A stretch of 64,000 nucleotides of DNA from positions 1,922,001 to 1,986,000 of the forward strand of contig NC_008358.1 in the NCBI RefSeq assembly GCF_000013025.1, given 5' to 3'. A program made the position numbers and the translations under genes. The notes below the pieces were generated by a model. That model had not been told where the DNA came from. It ran no database searches and was given only the letters and a program-made list of their open reading frames with translations. Source of the stretch: Hyphomonas neptunium ATCC 15444. Lineage in GTDB: Bacteria > Pseudomonadota > Alphaproteobacteria > Caulobacterales > Hyphomonadaceae. Shown here in pieces: positions 50,547-57,767 of the stretch (its first letter is position 1; each line of letters starts with the position of its first letter).

Positions 50547-51164
50547 TTACTTCCTGTGGGATTTGCGCCGTGACAGGCGCCAGCTGTCCCAATCGGGGGC
50601 TGCATCAATGTCGATCAGCGGCGGCAGGAGCCAGACGCGCGCCGTCTCTGGCAAGTGGCTCCACACATCCTCCATCGCATGCGGGCCTGACCAGCGCACA
50701 CGCCGGAAGGGAGACCGGGTCTGCGGCCCCTTATGCATCCCGAAAAGCCAGAAACCGCCATCCAGCGCCGGGCCAAACACAGCATCATGCTGCGCGAGGC
50801 CCCGCACCGCGCGCCGCAGCAAGCCGGGCGTTATGTCGGGCGCGTCAGAGCCGATGAAAAACACCATGCCGGGCGGCGCGTCATTGAGGCCCCGCTCCAG
50901 GCGCTCGGTCAGCGTACCTGGCCCCTGAGGGTGAACCGGCAGCCCCCCGAAAACGGCCCGGCCATTGGGTGTGTCCCCCATACGGTCAGGCGTCGTGTAG
51001 ACCTTTACTTCCAGGCCGCTGGCCCGCGCGGCGCGCAGGGTTGAGGCAAGCGTGAAACTGGCAATCCGCCGCGCTTCAGTTGCTCCCAACCCTTCGGCCA
51101 GACGTGTCTTGGAAAGTCCCATCCGGGGCGGTTTGGCAAAAATCAGCAGGGATATTGTACGCAT
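50547..51164 (-). CDS. TIGR04282/DUF2064-family glycosyltransferase-like protein
   Basis: This 205-residue protein has a GT-A nucleotidyl/glycosyltransferase pattern: 'LLIFAKPPRMGLSKTRLAEG', 'MVFFIGSDAPDITPGLLRRA' and 'DAVFGPALDGGFWLFGM'. The family is called arsenosugar biosynthesis glycosyltransferase after its neighbours in some genomes. A TIGR04283-type partner lies 0.6 kb away on the same strand, separated by an opposite-strand lipoprotein gene. No ArsS-like radical SAM or arsenic genes are seen, so the arsenic role is doubtful here. Confidence 0.82.
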   Translation of the reverse strand: MRTISLLIFAKPPRMGLSKTRLAEGLGATEARRIASFTLASTLRAARASGLEVKVYTTPDRMGDTPNGRAVFGGLPVHPQGPGTLTERLERGLNDAPPGMVFFIGSDAPDITPGLLRRAVRGLAQHDAVFGPALDGGFWLFGMHKGPQTRSPFRRVRWSGPHAMEDVWSHLPETARVWLLPPLIDIDAAPDWDSWRLSRRKSHRK

Positions 51165-51226
51165 AGGGCCTTTGTTTTGCCGGAATAAAATCCGACACTG
51201 TAAGCACGGACACGAAAGCGCAATCC

Positions 51227-51769
51227 ATGTTCAGCCTATTCCGTATCTTTGTTGCCGGGGGTGCTTGCCTGTTGCTCAGCGCCTGTTTCCTTTCGGAAAA
51301 GCCGCTGATTGGAGAAGGCGCCCAGATCCACAACGGCCCGCTCGCCTTTTGCCTGGATGCGGGCGAGCCCTGCCACCAGACAACCTTTCAGGAAGACGCC
51401 TATCTTGTCCTGCCCCATCCTGAGGATGGAGAGGAGAAGCCGGTCGCTGTCCGGTTTCGTCCGCTCATGAAGGCAGACGCCGACACGATCTGGCTGGGAG
51501 AGGCCAACCTGTCCGAAGAGGGGCATGAAGAAGCGTGGGCCTATGTGGTGGCCCGCAAGCTGAAGGACACCGATCTGGGCGTGCGGGAATATGAAGTTGC
51601 CGTGCCCGATTGCGGCAGCGCCAGCGATTCCGATCTGATCCGCTACGGCTTGGAAAAAGACGGGGTCTATGCCTGCAGGGTGACCAATATTGACGCCTTT
51701 GCCGAATATCTGCGCGAACGCCATGCGGCTGACTTTGCCAGCGATGCCTGGTGGGCAGAGGCGCGCTAG
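51227..51769 (+). CDS. Lipoprotein of unknown function
   Basis: This 180-residue protein has a lipoprotein signal 'ACLLLSAC' with the modified Cys at about residue 20. The mature part is acidic and includes Cys pairs ('FCLDAGEPCHQTTFQEDAYL', 'VAVPDCGSASDSDL', 'VYACRVTNI') that may form disulfides. I do not recognise the family. It lies between the two TIGR04282/04283-type genes on the opposite strand, and its stop shares CTAG with the second. Confidence 0.7.
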   Translation: MFSLFRIFVAGGACLLLSACFLSEKPLIGEGAQIHNGPLAFCLDAGEPCHQTTFQEDAYLVLPHPEDGEEKPVAVRFRPLMKADADTIWLGEANLSEEGHEEAWAYVVARKLKDTDLGVREYEVAVPDCGSASDSDLIRYGLEKDGVYACRVTNIDAFAEYLRERHAADFASDAWWAEAR

Positions 51770-52449
51770 CGGTAAGCTCGCGCGAGGTCTTCCGGCTTTG
51801 CTCCCATCAGGAAGCGCGTGAGGAGGACGGCGTTCTTCCAACTGCGCCTGCGCCAGCCATCACGCTCATACTTCGCAGCAGACGTGCGCGCCTCGGCGTC
51901 CAGGATCACGAGGCGCTTCTTCCCCAGCGCGCGCACAAGGATCACATCTTCCATCAACGCAACGTCCTGGAACCCGCCCACTTCCTGATAAAGCTGGCGG
52001 GAGATCAGCAACCCCTGATCGCCATAGGGCAGCCCCATCCAGCGGGCGCGCCGGTTGGCCCGCGCTTCCAGCCAGCGGGCCGCGCGCGCGTCTGAGCGGT
52101 ATTTGAGCGTGAAGGCCGCCGCGATGCCGGGCCTTGTGCCCATGTGCGATGCCGCGCGCTCGGGCCAGTCGCGGGAGAGAACCGTATCTGCATGCAGAAA
52201 GAGCAGCCATTCGCCCCGCGCGGCCGCGGCGCCCGCGATGAGTTGTTTCGCACGGCCCGGCGCGCTTTCGATAGGGGTGGCACCAGCAGAGCCTGCAATC
52301 TGCGCCGTCGCATCGGTTGATCCGCCGTCAACGACGATCACCTCCCGGATCAGACCTGCCTCGAGACCCGCCATCAGGCTTTCCAAGCAGAGTGGCAGGT
52401 CCGCAGCAGCGTTCAAAGCCGGAATGATAATGGAGAGCGGCGCGGGCAT
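51766..52449 (-). CDS. TIGR04283-family glycosyltransferase (family 2)
   Basis: This 227-residue GT-A glycosyltransferase begins 'PLSIIIPALNAAADLPLCLE' and has 'EVIVVDGGSTDATAQIAGSA', 'WLLFLHADTVLSRDWPERA' with the metal-binding DxD-like His-Ala-Asp, and 'YGDQGLLISRQLYQEVGGF'. The family usually travels with TIGR04282 proteins. Acceptor and donor are unknown. It shares CTAG stop bases with the convergent lipoprotein gene. Confidence 0.85.
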   Translation of the reverse strand: MPAPLSIIIPALNAAADLPLCLESLMAGLEAGLIREVIVVDGGSTDATAQIAGSAGATPIESAPGRAKQLIAGAAAARGEWLLFLHADTVLSRDWPERAASHMGTRPGIAAAFTLKYRSDARAARWLEARANRRARWMGLPYGDQGLLISRQLYQEVGGFQDVALMEDVILVRALGKKRLVILDAEARTSAAKYERDGWRRRSWKNAVLLTRFLMGAKPEDLARAYR

Positions 52450-52534
52450 GGGGTTTCCGGTCAGTTAAACGGGCGCGTGGAACGCTTATGCGGGTCAGGC
52501 GTTCATTCAGCAGATTAGTCAAGGAGACACCGCT

Positions 52535-53011
52535 ATGACCACGATTTATGAGAGACTGAAGTCTGATCATGACAAGCATCGCGACCTGCTTGCGAAGTTG
52601 GCCGACACGCAGGGCGATTCGCCTGAGCGCCGCGAGTTGTGGAAGACTTTTTATTATGATGTCGGCGCGCACGCTGCCGCTGAAGAAGAGTCGTTTTACA
52701 GCCCGTTGATGGCGAAATCTGATGGTCAGCCCGAGGGCCGCCACTCGGTTGCCGAGCATAAAGAGCTCGACGACATCCTCCAGGAACTCAACGAAATGGA
52801 TATGGGCTCATCGGGCTGGCTGACACGTTTCAAAACGCTGAAAGACCGCTACGAGCACCATATCGAAGAGGAAGAGGAAGACATCTTCCCTGTCGCCAAA
52901 GAAGTGATCGGCCCTGACAAGAGCGGTGAAATCGAAGCGGAGTTCTCCGAACGCAAGAAGGAAGAACGCAAGCTCGTCGATGACAAGGCCGAAGAGGCGC
53001 TGGAGGAATAA
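52535..53011 (+). CDS. Hemerythrin HHE-domain protein
   Basis: This is a 158-residue four-helix protein with diiron ligands visible as His in 'KSDHDKHRDLLAKL', 'GAHAAAEEESFY', 'HSVAEHKELDD' and 'YEHHIEEEEEDIFPVAKEV'. The C-terminal tail is a highly charged Glu/Lys helix. HHE proteins bind oxygen or handle nitric oxide or oxidative stress. AAGGAGA lies upstream of the ATG. It ends exactly next to the end of the convergent UDG gene. Confidence 0.92.
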   Translation: MTTIYERLKSDHDKHRDLLAKLADTQGDSPERRELWKTFYYDVGAHAAAEEESFYSPLMAKSDGQPEGRHSVAEHKELDDILQELNEMDMGSSGWLTRFKTLKDRYEHHIEEEEEDIFPVAKEVIGPDKSGEIEAEFSERKKEERKLVDDKAEEALEE

Positions 53012-53809
53012 CTACTCCAGTTCGCCCAGCCGTTTTTCAATCAGGAGAAGGTCGCGCCATGCGCGGCTTTTATCCTGTGGGCGGCGCAGCAGATAGGCCG
53101 GATGCAGCATGGGAATCAGGGGAACGCGATAACCGCCCGGCGTCGTGTAACAGTATTCATTCCCGCGCAGCTTCATGATTCCCTCGCGGCTGCCGAGCAG
53201 CGAAACCGCCGGAATGCCCCCGGCCGCAACGATCAGCCTGGGCCTGGAAACCTCGATAAACCGGTCGACGAAGGGCCGGCATACGGCCAGTTCATCGGCC
53301 TCGGGGCTCCGGTTGCCCGGCGGGCGCCAGTAATTGACGTTGGTAATCAGGGCATTTTCCGCGCGGTTGCGGCCAATGGCGGCGAGCATCTTGTCGAGCA
53401 GCTGACCTGCCTTGCCGACAAAAGGCTTGCCCTGCCGGTCTTCCTGCGCGCCCGGCCCCTCCCCGATCACCAGTAGGCTGGCGCCGGGCGTTCCGTCGTA
53501 AACAACCGTATTCTCGCAGCTTGCCCTGAGAGGGCTGCCACTGAACTGGCCGGCTGCTGCCGTGAGTTCATCAAGGTTTGCGCAGCCCGCTGCAATTGTT
53601 TCTGCCTCCCGGACCCAATCGGCTACCGTGCGGGCGCCGCGCTTGCGCAGGGGGGCAGGCTCCAGCGCCTGCGCCTGTTCCGGTGCATCCGGAAGGGCGG
53701 GCGCTGCGGCCAGCAAAGCCTCCACCAGAGGCGCGTCCACAGCCACGCCCATAGCCTCCCACCAGTCGGTGAGGGCAGAAATTGGCGCTCTTGACGCAGG
53801 GGGTGACAT
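53012..53809 (-). CDS. Family-4-like uracil-DNA glycosylase lacking most Fe-S cysteines
   Basis: This 265-residue protein has the UDG superfamily motif A 'VIGEGPGAQEDRQGKPFVG', 'GQLLDKMLAAIGRNRAENAL', 'RPPGNRSPEADELAVCRPFV' and the His motif 'PMLHPAYLLRRP'. Family 4 enzymes usually have four cysteines for a [4Fe-4S] cluster. Here the N-terminal pair region reads 'SGSPLRASCENTVV' with a single shifted Cys, and the third is Tyr/Trp in 'NVNYWRPPG'. The cluster is therefore probably absent. The N-terminal 80 residues are Ala/Pro-rich. Confidence 0.85.
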   Translation of the reverse strand: MSPPASRAPISALTDWWEAMGVAVDAPLVEALLAAAPALPDAPEQAQALEPAPLRKRGARTVADWVREAETIAAGCANLDELTAAAGQFSGSPLRASCENTVVYDGTPGASLLVIGEGPGAQEDRQGKPFVGKAGQLLDKMLAAIGRNRAENALITNVNYWRPPGNRSPEADELAVCRPFVDRFIEVSRPRLIVAAGGIPAVSLLGSREGIMKLRGNEYCYTTPGGYRVPLIPMLHPAYLLRRPQDKSRAWRDLLLIEKRLGELE

Positions 53810-53897
53810 TGCGGACAGGCTGGACCTTCGGGAAACAGGCTGTAAGTGCTAACCCGGATACAGATATAAGGCGCAAAGCGCAAACAAGGAGCAGCTT

Positions 53898-55577
53898 ATG
53901 GCGGAGACCCCTGAGCGTGAGTCGATGGAGTTCGACCTGGTTATCGTTGGTGGCGGCCCCGCAGGGCTGTCTGCCGCGATCCGGTTCAAACAGCTCGCGA
54001 ACGAAGCCGGTGAAGACCTTTCTGTGGTCGTCATCGAAAAAGGCGGCGAGATCGGCGCGCACATCCTATCGGGCGTGGTCATGGACCCGGTCGGCCTCGA
54101 TCAGCTGATTCCCGACTGGCGGACCCGCGACGACCGGCCGCTGAAAACCGAAGTGGATGATGACAAGTTCATCTTCCTAGGCCCCAGCGGCGCAGCCGAC
54201 ATCTCCTGGCTGCCGATGCCCCCCTTCATGAAGAACCACGGCAACTTCACGGGCTCGCTGGCCAACGTCACCCGCTGGCTCGGCGCAGAAGCGGAAAAGC
54301 TCGGCGTGGAAGTCTTCCCCGGCTTTGCCGCTTCCGAACTCGTCTATGACGACAAGGGCGCCGTCAAAGGCATCGTCGCCGGCGTCATGGGCATCGGCGC
54401 CGATGGCCAGCCCAAGGACGACTACCAGCCCGGCATGGAACTGCTTGGCAAATATGTCCTCTTCGCCGAAGGCGCCCGCGGTTCGCTGACCAAGCAGCTG
54501 ATCAACAAGTTCAATCTCGATGAAGGCCGCGATCCGCAGAAATACGGCATCGGCCTCAAAGAGGTGTGGTCTGTTCCGGAAGAGAACTTCAAGGAAGGCT
54601 ATGTCCAGCACACGATGGGCTGGCCGCTCGACAACAAGACCGGCGGCGGCAGCTTCCTCTATCACTTCCGTGATAATGGCGAGCCGTTCATCACGGTCGG
54701 CTTCGTGGTCCACCTGAACTACGCCAACCCCTACATCTCGCCTTATGACGAGTTCCAGCGGTTCAAGCATCATGATGCCGTCTCGCCCTTCCTGAAGGGC
54801 GGCAAGCGCGTGGCTTACGGCGCGCGCGCGATCACCGAGGGTGGCTTCCAGTCGGTCCCCAAGCTCGCCTTCCCCGGCGGCGCGCTGATCGGCTGCGGCG
54901 CCGGTTTCGTCAACGTGCCGCGCATCAAGGGCAGCCACAACGCGATCCTCACCGGCATGATGGGCGCAGAAGCCGCCTTTGAAGCCATCCGCGAAGGCCG
55001 CTCGGGCGACACGCTGGACCATTACGAAGAGGCCTATGCGGGCTCCTCGGTCTACAAGGAACTCAAGACCGTGCGGAACGTGAAGCCGCTCTGGTCGAAA
55101 CTCGGCACCGCGCTCGGCATTCCGATGGGCGGCCTGGACATGTGGACGAACACCCTCTTCGGCTTCTCCTTCTTCGGCACGCTCAGCCACGGCAAGACCG
55201 ATGCCGCTTCGCTGAAACCGGCGAAGAACTTCAAGCCGATCGAGTATCCGCGTCCGGACGGCGTGCTCAGCTTCGACAAGCTGACCAACGTGTCCTTCAC
55301 CAACACCTATCACGAGGAAGACCAGCCGGTTCACCTCAAGGTGAAGGATCTGGCTTTGCAGAAATCGTCCGAATACGACGTGTATGCCGGCCCTTCGGCG
55401 CGGTATTGCCCGGCGGGCGTGTATGAGTGGGTCAAAGATGAAGGCGGCGCGATGCGCTTCCAGATCAACTCGCAGAACTGCATCCACTGCAAGACCTGTG
55501 ACATCAAGGACCCCAACCTAAACATCAACTGGACGGTTCCGGAAGGCGGCGGCGGGCCCGCCTATTCCAATACCTGA
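53898..55577 (+). CDS. Electron transfer flavoprotein-ubiquinone oxidoreductase
   Basis: ETF-QO passes electrons from acyl-CoA and other dehydrogenases through ETF to ubiquinone at the inner membrane. The 559-residue protein has the FAD motif 'LVIVGGGPAGLSAAIRFKQL', 'IEKGGEIGAHILSGVVMDPV', and a C-terminal [4Fe-4S] domain with Cys in 'ARYCPAGVYEW' and 'NSQNCIHCKTCDIKDP'. AAGGAG precedes the ATG. It is monocistronic with a strong terminator. Confidence 0.97.
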   Translation: MAETPERESMEFDLVIVGGGPAGLSAAIRFKQLANEAGEDLSVVVIEKGGEIGAHILSGVVMDPVGLDQLIPDWRTRDDRPLKTEVDDDKFIFLGPSGAADISWLPMPPFMKNHGNFTGSLANVTRWLGAEAEKLGVEVFPGFAASELVYDDKGAVKGIVAGVMGIGADGQPKDDYQPGMELLGKYVLFAEGARGSLTKQLINKFNLDEGRDPQKYGIGLKEVWSVPEENFKEGYVQHTMGWPLDNKTGGGSFLYHFRDNGEPFITVGFVVHLNYANPYISPYDEFQRFKHHDAVSPFLKGGKRVAYGARAITEGGFQSVPKLAFPGGALIGCGAGFVNVPRIKGSHNAILTGMMGAEAAFEAIREGRSGDTLDHYEEAYAGSSVYKELKTVRNVKPLWSKLGTALGIPMGGLDMWTNTLFGFSFFGTLSHGKTDAASLKPAKNFKPIEYPRPDGVLSFDKLTNVSFTNTYHEEDQPVHLKVKDLALQKSSEYDVYAGPSARYCPAGVYEWVKDEGGAMRFQINSQNCIHCKTCDIKDPNLNINWTVPEGGGGPAYSNT

Positions 55578-55594
55578 TCCTTGACGGCTGACTG

Positions 55595-55622
55595 ACGCCG
55601 CCCGCTTTGCGGGCGGCGTTTT
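55595..55622 (+). terminator. Rho-independent terminator after the ETF-QO gene
   Basis: Arms ACGCCGCCCGC and GCGGGCGGCGT pair perfectly with a three-base loop, and a T run follows. Confidence 0.9.
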
Positions 55623-55714
55623 CACCTTCACGTCATTCGAGCTGCGGCCGCCTTGCTCTTGCCTCAAGGGACTGCTTGACTGGGCTTTCCCTGATTAGGA
55701 GTGAGCGAATCTCC

Positions 55715-57649
55715 ATGCGCCACAACTCCAACGCCGTCGCCGGCGTTCTTGCCTGTTTGCTGGCGTTTTCCGCCACTGCCTGTTCCAGCGTTCCCCATTT
55801 TGCGGCGCCGCCTCAATCGGGCGTGGAACCAGCAGCCGACACCGCCATCATCCCGGCATCTGTACAACTGTCAGACAATGCGCAGGTCACCGCCCTCCCC
55901 GATGAGAGCGGCGAAGCCGCCACATATCCGGCAGCCGAAGACGCGATCCGTGCAGGCGATACGGCAGGCCTTCTCACGGTTCTGGCGGCAATGCCTCAGG
56001 ACGAGCGGCAAACCGACAACTTTGCGAACGCCTACCTGGCGCTCGACCGGGCTGCTGCCAGCGATTTTGCCGGCGCCCGCACGTATCTCGGCATTACGGG
56101 TGATCCGGAAACCGAAGCAGACCTGCCCGGATTTTATCTCTGGCTGGACGCCTGGTTCATCGCGCTGGAAGGCGACGCGGCGGGCGCGATCGAACGTCAT
56201 CGCGATGTTGCGGGCAGCATGCCGGGCATTACCGCCGATCTTTCGCTTGCCGCCATGCTCGAGGCCGCCGGCCGCACGGACGAGGCGCTCGCCGTTTATG
56301 AGGCCCTGACGCCGACAACGATTGAGGCGCCCGAACATGAATTCGATCCGCGCAGCATCGTTTTCCAGCATGTGAGTTCGGTCATCGTCCGGCACGCACT
56401 GCTGCTGCAACGGCTCGGGCGGATTGATGAGGCGAAGGCAGCCTATGAACAGCTCGCCACCGCAGAGCCCGAACAGGCCACCAGCTACGCCGCCGCGATA
56501 GAAAGCCTGGAGACCGGCAAGAACCTCGACAATCAGCCGCTGACCTTCGTAACAGGCTTTTCACAATCCCTCTCCGATGTGGCGACCGCGCTTCAGCAGC
56601 AGCGCTACATCACGGCAGCCATCTCTGGCCGGGACCTCGTTGGCCTGGATGTCGAGCGCGCCGGATTCGATCTGATGACACTGGTGATCGACCCCGCCAA
56701 TGAAGCCGTTCGCAGCGGGGTTATTGATGCGCTGTATGAAGAAGCCCTGTTCGATGGCGCCGCGCATGTCGCGCTCGTTGCGCCGGAAATGACACCTGCC
56801 CTGCAGATTTCAGCCGCTCAGGCGCTGATCATGGCAGACCGGGAAACGGAAGCCCGCGAGGCGATCTCGCAGGCCCTCGCCCTCTCGGATGATGATGAAA
56901 AACTTCAGACGCTGTATGGCGCGCTGCAATTGAGCACACTTCTGAATGACCGCGACAAGGCCATGTCACTGCTGCCCGAACTGATGCAGCTTGCAGGCAA
57001 TCCGGCCGAGCTGGCGGCTGCCAACGGCCTTGCGAGTTCTATCTACAGCCATTTCGGTGAGACCGGTCAGGCCCTCGGTCATGCTGAAGAAGCCCGCCGC
57101 CTGGACGATACGCACGAGCGCCGCATGACGCTGGCCGATCTTCTCGGTCGCGAAGGCCGGGTGAATGAAGCCCTGGTCATCCTGCGCAGCGAGCGCCTGG
57201 CGCGGCCGAACGATCCTTACACGTTGAACTCGCTTGGCTATTTCCTCGTTACGCGGACAGACCGCGCCGATGAGGGTTACCGTGTCCTGGCCCGCGCAAT
57301 GCTGCTGGCCGAAAGCGACCCCTACATTTCCGATTCCTTTGGCTGGGCCCTTTTCCAGTTCGGTGATCTGGAGCGGGCGCAACGCCTCATCGAAGGTTCA
57401 CGCGAAGATCTGATGCCCCATCGCCATTGGGAGATCGAAGATCACCTGGGCGATATTTACTGGCATCAGGGAAAAAAGGACGAGGCGCGGGAAGCCTGGC
57501 AGATCGCTCTCGACAACCATCCGCCCAAGATCGAAGGCGACACGATCCGCCAAAAGCTGGCCGATGGCCTCACCACGCCGATGCCGGAAAAGAAGCCTTT
57601 GCCAGAAATCCGCATCGATGATGGCGAGATCAACCGCCGCGACATCTGA
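55715..57649 (+). CDS. Tetratricopeptide-repeat lipoprotein
   Basis: This 644-residue protein has a lipoprotein signal ending 'LLAFSATAC' (Cys at about residue 22) and many helical TPR-like repeats from about residue 70 to the end, for example 'NAYLALDRAAASDFAGARTY', 'LGHAEEARRLDDTHERRMT' and 'YTLNSLGYFLVTRTDRADEG'. It is probably an outer-membrane-anchored scaffold. The ATG at 55715, with AGGAGTG upstream, is preferred to the ORF start in the upstream terminator region. The PBP1A gene follows, hinting at a cell-envelope role. Confidence 0.85.
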   Translation: MRHNSNAVAGVLACLLAFSATACSSVPHFAAPPQSGVEPAADTAIIPASVQLSDNAQVTALPDESGEAATYPAAEDAIRAGDTAGLLTVLAAMPQDERQTDNFANAYLALDRAAASDFAGARTYLGITGDPETEADLPGFYLWLDAWFIALEGDAAGAIERHRDVAGSMPGITADLSLAAMLEAAGRTDEALAVYEALTPTTIEAPEHEFDPRSIVFQHVSSVIVRHALLLQRLGRIDEAKAAYEQLATAEPEQATSYAAAIESLETGKNLDNQPLTFVTGFSQSLSDVATALQQQRYITAAISGRDLVGLDVERAGFDLMTLVIDPANEAVRSGVIDALYEEALFDGAAHVALVAPEMTPALQISAAQALIMADRETEAREAISQALALSDDDEKLQTLYGALQLSTLLNDRDKAMSLLPELMQLAGNPAELAAANGLASSIYSHFGETGQALGHAEEARRLDDTHERRMTLADLLGREGRVNEALVILRSERLARPNDPYTLNSLGYFLVTRTDRADEGYRVLARAMLLAESDPYISDSFGWALFQFGDLERAQRLIEGSREDLMPHRHWEIEDHLGDIYWHQGKKDEAREAWQIALDNHPPKIEGDTIRQKLADGLTTPMPEKKPLPEIRIDDGEINRRDI

Positions 57650-57767
57650 CACCGGCCCCTTTTGCCCGCCACCGGCACGCCTTAGTATAGCCGGAATGGC
57701 GTGCGACCTCCCACGCTCGTAGAGTAGACTGTGGCCTCTGGCCCGTGATTCGCCGCAAGGTTTGCAG

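Noticed and set aside
54177..55487. Minus-strand open frame of 436 codons opposite the ETF-QO gene
   Set aside because: The ETF-QO protein is complete with FAD and Fe-S motifs on the other strand; this frame is its shadow.
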